Below are positions 55,201 to 64,000 of a stretch of 64,000 nt of DNA, in pieces. The notes beneath the pieces were generated by a model, which saw only the letters and a program-made list of their open reading frames with translations, ran no database searches and was not told the origin of the DNA. How positions within the stretch are numbered: position 1 is the first letter of the stretch; each line of letters begins with the position of its first letter. Both the position numbers and the translations under genes were made by a program. Location of the stretch: positions 18,161,555-18,225,554 of the forward strand of contig OZ024854.1 in NCBI GenBank assembly GCA_964017155.1, written 5' to 3'. This DNA is from Oasisia sp. SBJ-2009 (lineage: Eukaryota > Annelida > Polychaeta > Sabellida > Siboglinidae).

Positions 55201-57164
55201 AGTAGATTTAAATGTGCATGATTTCGTATGGCGTCCCAGGGCAGGTTTTTGTATTGTTTGCACGGACATGTAAAGCACATGTCTGGAAATAAATGTCACT
55301 GTGTCAGGATATAATATACAGGTAATAGAAATTTGCTTATCCCTCAGCATCTCAGAGTTGTCTCAGGTTAAATATGAATCTAACAGTGCATTCATCAAGG
55401 CTGGCAACCATGACTATTTCCACTTGTATTCACTATGTACAATGAAGAAACATGAAGACCATGATAACATTTATATTTTTAGAATAAGGCAGTGTATTTC
55501 TTCTTTGATCTTCTATTTCCAAACATGCACTTTAAGGGTCCTTGCTGCACAATTCTAGAATGTCGGTATTTTATCATGAAAACGATATAACCGTGTGTTG
55601 CCAGCCACGTCAGATCAGACGGCGGCTCACATCAAGCGGCGGAACGCGGTGAAGGCGAAGCACTCACCAGATGGCGCCTCCCCCGTGATGTCGCCGCTGC
55701 GGTCACGCCGTCGCCTCGAGCAGAGCGACGTCACGGAGACGTCGCCGGACGGACAGGACAGACCGGACTTCGAGGACACGACCGTCTCTCTGAGCGCCCT
55801 CACCCGAGGGAGACTACACGACTCACTCCTGTGTGACGACATGTTGAGTTGCTCCCCGCCCTGCATTGCTGTCGTTCCCAGCATCGAGTGCGGCATGTAT
55901 GACGAGGCGGGAATTCCCCAGGGGCAGACCGGCGTTGCTGTCGAGTGTCCGGCGCCACCTGCTGGGAGTCCAGCCGAATTAACTTCGAACAACCGATTAG
56001 TGGATGGGGTATCGAATGCAGTCGAGAGTGATACTGTTCGCGAACCACCAGAGTTAAATGCAGGTGGAAGTAATGCTGCCAGTGCATTGTGGGAAGTTCC
56101 CTCGGAGCCACCCCCGCTCCCACCAAAAACGAAATTGCGATCGCTCGGTAGGAATGTTCTTGGGCCAAGCGTGGCTGCACAAGACGCAAGTTCAAGAACG
56201 AGGAATTGTGACGGCGAAGGCAGATCGGAAAGAACACTATGCGATGTTATATTAACCGCCGCAGACTCCCCTCAGTCGAGGAGAGGTCGTACGCAATCAG
56301 GATCAGTGTCGTCTACAGCGTCGTCGTGTTCGACAGCGGAGGCTGAGAGTCAAGTTGACGGAGCCACGTCTTCACTCAGTCCGCCCTCTTACAACGACGA
56401 ATCAGTCACTGACGGCGGCGCCGCGTCTACTGGTGACACCGCCGCATCACGCACAATGCCGCAACCACCAGCGTCGCCACCCAGGAGCAGGGTGTTATCG
56501 CTGTCGGATCAGTTAGCCAGGATACCCAACATCGAGTCGGCAATCTCGCCAGACATCACCACGTCTAGTCACAGCTTCCTGTTTAGCGCCGCCGCGCGTC
56601 ACAGTGGCGTGAGTGACACACCCGCTACTACCGGCGCAGTGGAACCCGCAAACGCACAGTTAGTCGTCACATCGCGCCTTGTCAGTCAGCGAACGTCCAG
56701 TCCTGTTGTCATGGATACCCCGCAGCGGTGCATTGCCGTGACGCCGCAGTCGCCACGACTCGACAGCATCGGCAACTCGATCGTCGACACACCGCCGGGG
56801 ACGTTGTTCTGCATGACGCAGACCGACAGCGAATCAGAACTCAGGACAGCGTCTGAATCGTCGATAGACGGAGCATCGGCCGAGCAGCCACCCGTGCTGC
56901 CCCCGCGTAGGCTGCGTCATGACCGCAGTCCGTCGCGAGGCACCGAACGATTGCGCCGCCAGTCGCCCTCCACGCCCCCTCCACCCCCACCCTCGGTACG
57001 CGAGAGGGTCGTTCCACCAGAAGTGGCACCGCGACCTGAGTCGTCACCCCCGCCCGAGTTACCCCCACGCAATGCAGTTGTGACGTCTCCACCGTCACCA
57101 ACCCTCTCGTCTCTGGTTCCAGTCCAGCGACCATCGCCATCGGTCCGTGACACACCCACAGCAG
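43706..57164 (+). CDS. HECW: HECW-type HECT E3 ubiquitin ligase, N-terminal 849 residues (gene runs off the right edge)
   Basis: NEDD4-family ubiquitin ligase (HECW1/2 = NEDL1/2 in vertebrates, Hecw in flies). Exons: 43706-43997, 46490-46600, 47331-47431, 48163-48238, 49486-49658, 52827-52969, 54885-54976, 55605-57164; every junction has GT-AG ends and matching phase. Residues about 55-168 are the HECW N-terminal domain ([46 protein letters not shown]). Residues about 195-330 are a C2 domain ([51 protein letters not shown]). Residues 330-849 are disordered, rich in Ser/Thr/Pro, with PPSY and three PxLPP(K/R) motifs. WW and HECT domains are missing only because the window ends. Start ATG 43,706 has GAC ATG GCC context and an in-frame TGA at 43,604. 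Confidence 0.93.
44255..44590 (+). repeat. CCCGTCC repeat family, copy a
   Basis: Ends in clustered ACCCGTCC words followed by GACGGGTGGACGGGTCTCTA. Contains ATTGCCAATCACACATGTTTTGG, shared in inverse orientation with 44,975-45,195 and more weakly with 46,030-46,440 and 57,440-57,725. No ORF; probably a non-autonomous element. Confidence 0.75.
44975..45195 (-). repeat. CCCGTCC repeat family, copy b
   Basis: Inverse copy of 44,255-44,590, missing part of the inner region (GCAGAGACCCATCCACCCAT; CCACCAAAACATGTGTGATT). With copy a it forms an inverted pair about 400 bases apart. Confidence 0.75.
45722..45935 (-). mobile_element. SINE copy
   Basis: GGGACTGCTCAAAG, CTATGGGAAGCATTCAGCC and CAGCAATTAATGT follow in the same order as in 48,330-48,550. 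The 3' hallmark TATATAGCGC is eroded. Confidence 0.7.
46030..46440 (+). repeat. CCCGTCC repeat family, copy c, expanded by (TA)n
   Basis: Has the family's CTTTATGCAGGACCACATTG start and ACCCATCC/GCCCATCC end, but the centre is a 90-bp TA microsatellite. Confidence 0.6.
46145..46234. repeat. (TA)n microsatellite, 45 units
   Basis: Pure TA run of about 90 bases, the longest microsatellite in the window, in HECW intron 1 just before exon 2. Confidence 0.95.
46490..46600 (+). CDS. HECW: HECW exon 2
   Basis: [20 protein letters not shown] then [15 protein letters not shown] aligns with the DYKNRGVNGSHRGQIIWK region of vertebrate HECW. The nearer acceptor (CCCTTAG) gives the wrong frame; GTTGTAG at 46,489 fits the phase. 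Confidence 0.88.
47331..47431 (+). CDS. HECW: HECW exon 3
   Basis: [20 protein letters not shown] matches the ETKICFKYYHG stretch of vertebrate HECW. Acceptor TTTTCAG, donor CAG|GTTTGT. Confidence 0.93.
48163..48238 (+). CDS. HECW: HECW exon 4
   Basis: Short link exon ([16 protein letters not shown]) leading into the C2 domain, replacing the GQGSRRLISFSLSD region of vertebrates. Acceptor TCTGTAG, donor GTAAGT. Confidence 0.85.
48330..48550 (-). mobile_element. SINE copy, best preserved 3' end
   Basis: On plus: TTCTTATATAGCGCAATATC, CCTCAGGACTGCTCAAAG, CTTCTCTGGGAAGCATTCAG, then CCACTGTCAATAGCCAGGTA. Reading sense (minus) it ends GCGCTATATAAGAAC, a 3' hallmark shared with 50,655-50,850. No tRNA head could be identified. 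Located in HECW intron 4. Confidence 0.8.
49486..49658 (+). CDS. HECW: HECW exon 5, C2 domain first half
   Basis: [20 protein letters not shown] and [20 protein letters not shown], nearly residue for residue the C2 of HECW proteins. Acceptor TTTCAG, donor CGG|GTGAGC. Confidence 0.95.
49722..51033. mobile_element. hAT-like non-autonomous element inside the TTAA MITE
   Basis: Perfect 15-bp inverted ends TAGGGATGGGACGAT / ATCGTCCCATCCCTA. Flanked by CTCCGGTC (49,714-49,721) and TTCCGGTC (51,034-51,041), an 8-bp duplication with one difference. CACGGTTCG-type blocks recur inside both ends. No transposase. Confidence 0.88.
50655..50850 (+). mobile_element. SINE copy inside the hAT-like element
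   Basis: AAATGAGTACCTGGCAATAG, GGATGCTTCCCAGAGAAGTT, GCGCTTTGAGCAGTCCTATG and the end ACTGCGCTATATAAAAACTTACC. It is surrounded by inverted CCCCTC...TTAAGACCG blocks (about 50,595-50,635 and 50,868-50,905), perhaps another small DNA element. Confidence 0.8.
52827..52969 (+). CDS. HECW: HECW exon 6, C2 domain second half
   Basis: [20 protein letters not shown] then [18 protein letters not shown]. Acceptor CTGTAG, donor ACAGG|GTGAGT. Confidence 0.95.
52950..53310 (+). repeat. degenerate ~60-bp tandem repeat starting at the HECW exon 6 splice donor
   Basis: CATCCCACTTCTGACACCAAT recurs with variations five to six times; the first copy begins in the exon end (ACACAGACAGGGTGAGTCATCC) and later copies keep traces of the exon end (GTACACAGGCATTG, TATACAGAGAGTG). 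Confidence 0.75.
53311..54884. other. HECW intron 6, remainder
   Basis: No transposon protein or RNA gene recognised; ordinary AT-rich intron. Confidence 0.5.
54885..54976 (+). CDS. HECW: HECW exon 7, end of C2 domain
   Basis: [20 protein letters not shown], matching the YTLxRRLPxDHVSGQL strand that closes the HECW C2. Acceptor TTTCAG, donor AATG|GTATTG. Confidence 0.9.
55605..57164 (+). CDS. HECW: HECW exon 8, giant disordered exon
   Basis: 1560 bp, 520 codons, open throughout, CpG-rich, acceptor TGCCAG, donor GCAG|GTAGGA. Low-complexity Ser/Thr/Pro/Ala. Visible motifs: PPSYNDE at 56,381 (a PPxY WW-domain ligand, about residue 589), PPPLPPKTK near 56,108, PVLPPRRLR near 56,890 and PPPELPPRN near 57,050 (class-type SH3 ligands), and a run of prolines near 56,980. 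A matching long low-complexity exon is known in vertebrate HECW genes, but its sequence is not conserved. Ends at phase 1. Confidence 0.92.
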
Positions 57165-57439
57165 GTAGGAGCATTTCTCTTTAAAACACACGATGTTGTT
57201 CTCTCGTGAGATAGGCTGTTGTAGTATTGTTACTGTCATCTTTTCTTCTTTCGTCTCCTGTCCTCACTTTTCACACACTGCACTCTCCACCAACAGTTTT
57301 CAATTCCATCTGTTTCTTGCTGTTTCTCTCCATTCTTCACCCACTCTTTCCATCGCATTCTCAGTCGGCCTCGCCTCCTTTTTCCCTCCACTTTCCACAT
57401 ACACATCCTGAATTATTAATGTTTCTTTATATACTACTC

Positions 57440-57725
57440 TCCCGCTGCTCTTAGCTTTATGCAGAGACCCGTCGTTTGGATAGGGGAAACATGTTGTGGA
57501 CAAGTAGAAATATCACAGGATAAAAAGAATGGGTAAAAAAAGAATGAGCAAACAATCTTTAAAAATCATAAATATTGTTAATTATGCCTTGTAAATGGGT
57601 GTCATACATGTGTTTGTACTTATTTTGGGTCATAAAACACATCTCAACTGGCTTGTATGGAGTTAACATCCACGTGTCAACCACAAAACTGTGACTGGCA
57701 ACGTTGTTATCCTGCATAAACCCTG
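57440..57725 (-). repeat. CCCGTCC repeat family, copy d
   Basis: AGCTTTATGCAGAGACCCGTC, then TTAACATCCACGTGTCAACCACAA, matching copy b in order and orientation, about 13 kb away in the same gene. Confidence 0.7.
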
Positions 57726-59394
57726 ACCCTGCTCCCATGTGTGGTGGGGTGGGGTTTATATTGATCATTAACTTCTTCCTTGTTTACTAAAACAAGTAAA
57801 ATTCCTATCCCTGGACGGGATGGGACGCCTTGATAGTCGACAGCTTTGATAGCAATATTTACCAGCATGTTAGAAAACACATCATCGTTACATAAACAGT
57901 ACTTAGTGTACTGATGTAGGTCAGCTCAGTGACAATCAGTGTGTATGTTGGACAAGTGCCTGTTTCTGGGGCTTTGTCTGTAAATTCCACAGAGAAGAAG
58001 GGCTTCAACTAAGTGAACTGACACATTCATCATTCAGAAGCCCCTGTATAAGCCTCCTCACTCACTCACAGACAACGTAATAAAAATAGCAAAGGATGTA
58101 ATGTGACCATGATAGAATTTAGGAAGTAGGAAGCTACTATAGGAACTTCTTCATCTATCCCGTGAGCATCATAGACACTCGTAGATATGACACGGTGAAC
58201 GTCTGTGCAAGCATGATGCGCCAGTGCTGTTGGTCTTCCACTATGTGCATCAACCAGGCAGTTATAGGAAGACATAATTATAAACTGTTCTGGTGAAAAT
58301 GAGGGAACAATACATGTTGTTCTATTGTGTTTAACATGTACTTGCAATAGCTGCCAGTGACAAGGATAGTTTATAAGACTAACATTTCACTTAGATGCAT
58401 ATTACATTACTACTACAACCGTTACATTACTTCAGTTGTGTCTGTACGTTTACTGTAACTGTTGAAACTGGAGTATAGTATTCATTCAGTTACAGATACA
58501 GATGTAATGTAATGGTTGTAGGTGTTGGTGTAATTATTTACAAACAAGTTGTAATCGTACTCTTACTTATTTAAACTGGCAAATCATAATACGCGATTAC
58601 ATAGTAAAACTAGTCATAATTATGAAATTGCAAATGCGATAATTGCAATTTGTGTTTAAACGTTTCTATTAATTGCCAATAAAGCAAGTACTTTGTCACG
58701 CATGAGTTACCTCCAATATATTGTTTGCATTATTTTCCAGCTGTTAGCGTCATCCTAAATCTGGTAGCAACCAAGATGTTTTATGTAAACGCTATACAGA
58801 CAATCACTAATATGATAATCTGGTATTTTCTAGTTAAGACACCTAAAAAAACATGAAAACAGCCACTTACAGTCATCAACCAGCACATCACATCACATAC
58901 TACAACTGTACACTTGCCACGTGATAAAAAATTAATTTGCGTCTTATTGATCAGAATGTTTGCACAAAAACATTAGTTTTACAGGAAACTCAGTAGGTGG
59001 CGCTACTGTAGAGTTGGCTGGAGATGGTTGTTCTGATGAGGTTTTAGGCTTAGTCTTACGATTAGGTTGAAGGTACTTTTGACAAGATTGACATCACGTG
59101 TTTACATGTAATATTACACGTACAGGGGTAGGACCCACAGCTAAAGTGGTGCCACCTGCCAGAGTTTTCTGTGTAGTATAACTTGGCTGTTGTCATGTGT
59201 TTTTTTCAAGGTGCGGACCTGAACTACAAAAGTACCATTAATTTAACATACATCATAGATTAGGGATTAACTAGGACCAACGCAGAATATTACTGTATAT
59301 ACTAATCATTGTCACACTCCTATGGTCTCATTCGGTTGCAAAGTTCTAAGACTGTTCTTAGAAGTTAGCAATAATTCAAACCCACAATCTTGAT

Positions 59395-60335
59395 TGACAG
59401 TTTTCATTGAGAGTCTTCACTGCCAGTCTTTATTGAGTTTCTTCATTTCTTCATTCAGTTTCTTCATTCAGTCTTCACTGACAGTCTTCACCGACAGTCT
59501 TCACTGACAGTCTTCTTGACCGTCTTCGATGACAATCTTCTTAACAGTCTTTACTGAGTTTCTTAATTCAGTCTTCATTGACAGTCTTCACTGACAGTCT
59601 TCAGTGACAGTCTCAGTGATAGTCTTCCAGACAGTCTTCACTGACAGTCTTCACTGACAATCTTCACTGACAGTCTTCTTGACAGTTGACAGTCTTTATT
59701 GAGATTCTTCATTTCTTCATTCAGTCTTCCTGACAGTCTTCACTGACAGTCTTCACTGACAGTCTTTGCTGACAGTCTTTGCCGACAGTCTTTGCTGACA
59801 GTCTTTGCTGACAGTCTTTGCCAACAGTCTTTGCTGACAGTCTTTGCTGACAGTCTTTGCTGACAGTCTTTGCTGACAGTCTTCGCTGACAGTCTTTGCT
59901 GACAGTCTTCGCTGACAGTCTTCGCTGACAGTCTTCTTGACAGTCTTTATTGAGTTTATTCACTTCTTCATTCAGTCTTCCTGACAGTCTTCACTGACAG
60001 TTTTCACTGACAGTCTTCATTGACAATCTTTATTGACAGTTTTCACTGATAGTTTTCACTGACAGTCATCACTGACAGTCTTCACTGACAGTCTTCACTG
60101 ACAGTCTTCATTGACAGTCTTCATTGGCAATCTTCATTGACAGTTTTCACTGAGAGTCTTCATTGACAGTCTTCACTGGCAATCTTCATTGACAGTTTTC
60201 ACTGACAGTCTTCACTGACAGTCTTCACTGACAGTCTTCACTGGCAATCTTCAGTGACAGTTTTCACTGACAGTCTTCTTGACAGTCTTCACTGACAGTT
60301 GTAACTGACAGTCTTGACTGAGTCTTGATCAACAG
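59395..60335. repeat. 13-bp minisatellite, about 0.94 kb
   Basis: Core unit CTTCACTGACAGT with variants (CTTTGCTGACAGT, CTTCTTGACAGT, CTTCATTGACAGT). Because 13 is not a multiple of 3, any frame that stays open repeats every 13 residues; one such minus-strand frame (59,963-59,721) reads as KTVSKDCQRRLSA-like units. Sub-arrays differ (the GCTGACAGTCTTT block lies at 59,760-59,935). Confidence 0.95.
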
Positions 60336-61012
60336 TCTGACTCTGTCACCTGCACCCTGCAGTCTAAGCTACACAGTAGCATTACTAGTTTGATTTCAAA
60401 ATGACATATCTCACTAGTCTTTAATGCTTTATACACATGGGCAAAATGGTGTCAACACAATCAGTCAATGTTGACAACTTGACGTGCCAGTTAACACAAC
60501 AGTCACTGGCTGTCACTAACTGCGTATTTAATCAACACCAGTGATAATGTATTGCCGTAGTTTGCTGACTTGGAGTTACACGGTTGCTGTGTGGTGTTTT
60601 TGTGTGTTGTTGAGGGCAATAGGAATGTGTGCCTGCATGCAGACATGCGAGTACAGTTCAAGGACATGTCAATTTTTATGGAGATGTTGTATAATTAGAC
60701 TAGTTTACCTGTGTATTTAGGGAACATCCATAAAGTATGTCAGTTCAGCTATTTGTAGGTGTTTATGAAGCCCGATCCCATTAATTATGCTCACCCAGAC
60801 ATACCCCTGTATTATCCCTGTAACGGCTACAATTTTTGAGACCGCCCCCGTTTATTGTTTTGTATGAGTCCACCGGGCAATCACTGCTACTTTGATTGGT
60901 TTCCTTATCAGATAGGTCAGAACATGCAAATGGGACATACGGAACTTCCTCTGTTTTGGTATTATTTAGAAAATTCCCCTCTTCCTCGTACAGGCTTGAC
61001 ATGTAAAAAATA

Positions 61013-61104
61013 CTTTTATGTGACAAAAACATGGTTTTATAATAACAACCACAAACCCATTTTTATGTGACAAAACATGGTTTTATTATAATAACCACAA
61101 ATCC
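61013..61104. repeat. 45-bp direct duplication
   Basis: TTTTATGTGACAAAAACATGG... and TTTTATGTGACAAAACATGG..., two adjacent copies with small differences. Confidence 0.85.
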
Positions 61105-61599
61105 CACACATAGGATACACAGACACTTTTGTTTATCCGGAATCTGGGGTGTTTCATGGATGTCCCCTTAAATGTAAAAAAATGAACAACCCGATTTAAT
61201 GCCAGACAGTGCGTAACAATGTAGTGCCTGACTTAAATGATCAATCATGCTTGAATTCTAGGATGGTCTGTATGGCGGACGTGACTGTTTACGAATATCG
61301 GTTAGGATGACTGTATTATAATTATTAAAAAAATTATATCCTACTGGATAGGTATATATTTTGCCAGTAATGTGACACTATTTTATCATAAAGTGTGACC
61401 ATTATACATAGGTGGTGTTGACTTTATAGCACAAGAATAAATGTCTTGGTTATGTCAGCATCACAGGTTGTTTTTTATACTTCATCAGGTGGCCTAATTC
61501 TTGTTTACGTTGAGGGCAACAACCAGTACGTTGTATAGCTGTGTGGGTTTGATTTGGGGTCTGTGTACCGGTAAGCACCCCGGGGCTGTCATGGTGCCC

Positions 61600-61836
61600 G
61601 ATTGAGGTCACTCACAAAATGGCTCACGCAGCACAAAAGAGATGGCACACCGCACAGAATGTTTTGTCCGTACTCCATAGATGTTTATGCACTTGGTTGG
61701 CTTCGTGATATATATCCGGGAGGCCGCGTGTTTGTTTACGTCGTCGTGTCTGGCCGGAGTGGCTCATTCACGAGGAAGTTTTTCAAGCAAGCGGACGACA
61801 ATATGGTTCACGCGCGTTCTTGGTCAAATTTGACAG
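61600..61836 (+). other. HECW: candidate alternative first exon of HECW
   Basis: CpG-enriched against an AT-rich intron, open in one frame, ending in a strong donor (TTTGACAG|GTAAGG). The frame ends at phase 1, the same as exon 8, so it could splice to the next HECW exon. In-frame ATGs include 61,803. The residues (VHARSWSNLTG near the end) match nothing I know. A leader of an unrelated gene, or a repeat, is possible. Confidence 0.35.
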
Positions 61837-63927
61837 GTAAGGGTCGTTTTCTTGAATGAAAGTTTTGAAGTCTGGTTGGAGTGTGATGGGAGGGCACGGC
61901 TTACAGAGTCAGAGTGGTGACATTTTTATTCTGGACCGGATTATACGCGAGGTGGATTATTTGTCAAGTTGTTGTGGTGTGGATTAATGGCTGCATGTAT
62001 GGGTCAAAGTTTACTGACCACAGCATCATTTGTTGTGGTTGGTCAGGGGGATGGTCACTTGTGTGTGTTGACCACTCAACATCCTTTGTTTATGCCAAAT
62101 ATTTAATTGCGTGAGATGTTTCACTGGTCAATTTAATGGACAGATCACTATTTGAACTTTGGCTTGAGGACATGAATTAATAAGCCAGTGAATAGGGGTT
62201 TTGCACCCTAAAAGAATTGTGAACAGCGAAGTGGACATGTTTGAAGACTACAACAGTTATACTGGCGAGAGACGTACATTTAATTTTTGAGGCTGGTTTG
62301 TGGATTAGCCAGTTATGGAATGATCCCCTGTATTTGTCGACAAAATCTTGTTTTAGTCATGTCTGATGGGGAGCATATCCTACTTTGATTTTATTGAAAG
62401 AGCAAATGGTAAAATGTGACGAAAACTGTCCAATCTGCCAGTGACTTGACACGACAAAACTCTTGCCATAGTGATCAGATGTGAATTGTAGGTTTGTGTT
62501 GAAAATGCTAACATGATCACTTGTAGAAATTCAACAGTGACCTGACCCCAAATCCCCAATAGTGGTCAGAGTCTTATGCATTGAATGGGATTATTTAAAA
62601 CATCCCCCTATGATAAATAATTCTGGTACACTGTACTCATTGTCAGCAGAAGTAGATATCAACTTTAAGGAGAAAAACATGGTAATCCAGACAATTTCAT
62701 TACTGGAATAACACCTAAGGCAATACAATAGAGGCATTTTTAGGCCAGAGCAATTTGATTATATTAACTTAGTAGGTGATCAATTCACTAAGCAGTGCTT
62801 ATTAATCACACGTGGACACAGAACAATTCCAATGCTGCCAATGCATTTGATATGCAAAATGGTTGATAACATTTTCCAAACGTTAGGGTAGAGCTGAGAT
62901 GATAATGAAAAATTCTGTTCTATGATTCACACTTTAAGGCTGAGAAACAAACAAGGTTGTTTGAACGTTAAAATGAAATGTTAAATTTATACATAAAATT
63001 ATGTTGCTGACCAAATACGAATGAGCAATGAATTGAGCCCAGGGTCACTGAGCATTCTGTCAGTGGGGGTGAATATAAAGTCATAGTGGAATCTCTCTCA
63101 GAGGGATATTTCCATTGACAATTAGCATACAACTACAAGTTATTGATGAGCTGTTTCAGTTATCAGTCGTTTGTACTTTCTAAGAAACTCCACCAGGATA
63201 TTTTCCTACTTAAAATGCACTTTTCTTGCACGAACTTTATCTATGAATCTCTTCAACAGTTCATATATAAAGAAACTTGCGAGGGTGTCTTGAACTGATG
63301 CAATGCCAGCACAGTAATAATTGTGTGTGATTTCAGTTAAGGTTAGTTGTTAAGAAACTTGTTTACCAATTGGCTACATTGCCTCAGGCCAAAAGAATAA
63401 CTTGTGTGGTCACTGTGGCAGTTGTGAACTGGTAGAATGACAGATGGCTACCTTAGGGGTCGTGTCATAATACAGGCGCCTCCACTGAAAGGAATTGTAA
63501 CACAGAATTTTTTTTTTTATGGGACTAATTAAATTATTGGTTACAAATCTTGCTTTGTTAAAAAATTGATAAACACAATAATGCCAGTCAGGTAGTAGAA
63601 TTATATACACAAAAACATAATATTTTACACTGCAATAACAGGTTTAAACATGAGGGTTTTTGGATTATATATAGATCACTGTTCTAGATGCAATAATATC
63701 TTTTTGAAACTTGAAACACTCATTTATGAATGAAAGCATTGTGATAATTCTTATAGTACTGAGGATTTCTGTTTCGTTGTCAAGAATTTCTCTTCTGTGG
63801 TATGTACCATTTAATATAACATCAGTTTGGCACATTGAGATTCGTTGCACCTGTGGAGTTAGGTAACTAGAGAACCCTGGACTGCCATGTCAGCCTTGGG
63901 CCAGCTGTTTCGTGTTACCCAGCCCCA

Positions 63928-64000
63928 GTTCATTCATGAGTATGTATGAGTACCTAACCATAAAGAGTGGTGGATATTTGTGAATGAAATCATTACAGAT
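63928..64000 (+). mobile_element. SINE, cut by the window edge
   Basis: CAGTTCATTCATGAGTATGT, TGAGTACCTAACCATAAAGA and GTGGTGGATATTTGTG match the left part of 50,655-50,850. Confidence 0.65.

Larger units (their letters stand above)
57165..64000 (+). other. HECW: HECW intron (incomplete), no further coding exon
   Basis: After the donor at 57,165 no exon resembling the coiled-coil, WW or HECT region was found to the right edge. The intron holds a CCCGTCC-family copy, the 13-bp minisatellite, a small direct duplication, a candidate alternative first exon and the start of a SINE. 58.3-59.3, 60.4-61.0 and 61.9-63.9 kb show nothing else. Confidence 0.6.

Noticed and set aside
55800..57239. long minus-strand frames across HECW exon 8
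   Set aside because: Shadows of the CpG-rich plus-strand exon, which has clear acceptor and donor sites and continues the C2 exons in phase.
59721..59963. 80-residue repeat protein (KTVSKDCQ units) on the minus strand
   Set aside because: Produced by the 13-bp minisatellite; no promoter, splice sites or unique sequence on either side.

Overview
The window looks like nuclear DNA of a marine invertebrate, probably a lophotrochozoan such as a mollusc, brachiopod or relative; the phylum is an inference. Reasons: long AT-rich introns with spliced metazoan genes, several non-LTR retrotransposons with PHD, endonuclease and reverse transcriptase domains, a Gypsy-type LTR retrotransposon, and SINE and MITE families in nearly every intron. 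No operons, bacterial promoters, rRNA genes or CRISPR arrays were seen.

Two genes were reconstructed exon by exon with matching splice phases. On the minus strand, 38,676 to 23,056, is a complete BARD1 orthologue in 11 coding exons (about 769 residues): RING finger, disordered middle, ankyrin repeats and two BRCT domains. On the plus strand, 43,706 to beyond the right edge, are the first eight coding exons of a HECW-type (NEDL1/NEDL2) HECT ubiquitin ligase: the N-terminal HECW domain, a C2 domain and a 1.56-kb exon of disordered, proline-rich sequence. The WW and HECT exons lie outside. The two genes are head to head, and only about 0.4 kb separates the BARD1 start codon from a CpG-rich candidate leader exon of HECW. 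If that holds, one bidirectional promoter serves a RING and a HECT ubiquitin-ligase gene.

The left third (1 to about 23 kb) is a transposon graveyard. From left to right: an incompletely tandem dispersed repeat, one copy split by a palindrome-rich MITE; LINE scraps; a decayed transposon-derived ORF; an almost intact LINE (A, plus strand, about 6.5-11.15 kb); a second related LINE (B, minus strand, 11.18-15.05 kb) abutting it tail to tail and lacking part of its endonuclease; and a full-length Gypsy element (16,699-21,409, minus strand) with 225-bp LTRs, a 5-bp target duplication, PBS and PPT, but a pol broken by three frameshifts. The distal BARD1 intron (23.5-30.9 kb) holds a third LINE (C) of another type, with a PHD finger.

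The introns of both genes carry datable insertions: a hAT-like MITE with a perfect 8-bp duplication in BARD1; a TTAA-flanked MITE in HECW that contains a hAT-like element that in turn contains a SINE; an approximately 160-bp near-perfect hairpin; and tandem arrays, including a 0.94-kb array with a 13-bp unit at 59.4-60.3 kb. The 57.2-64 kb stretch is intron, with one CpG-enriched candidate alternative first exon at 61.6-61.84 kb whose splice phase matches the HECW exon it would have to join.
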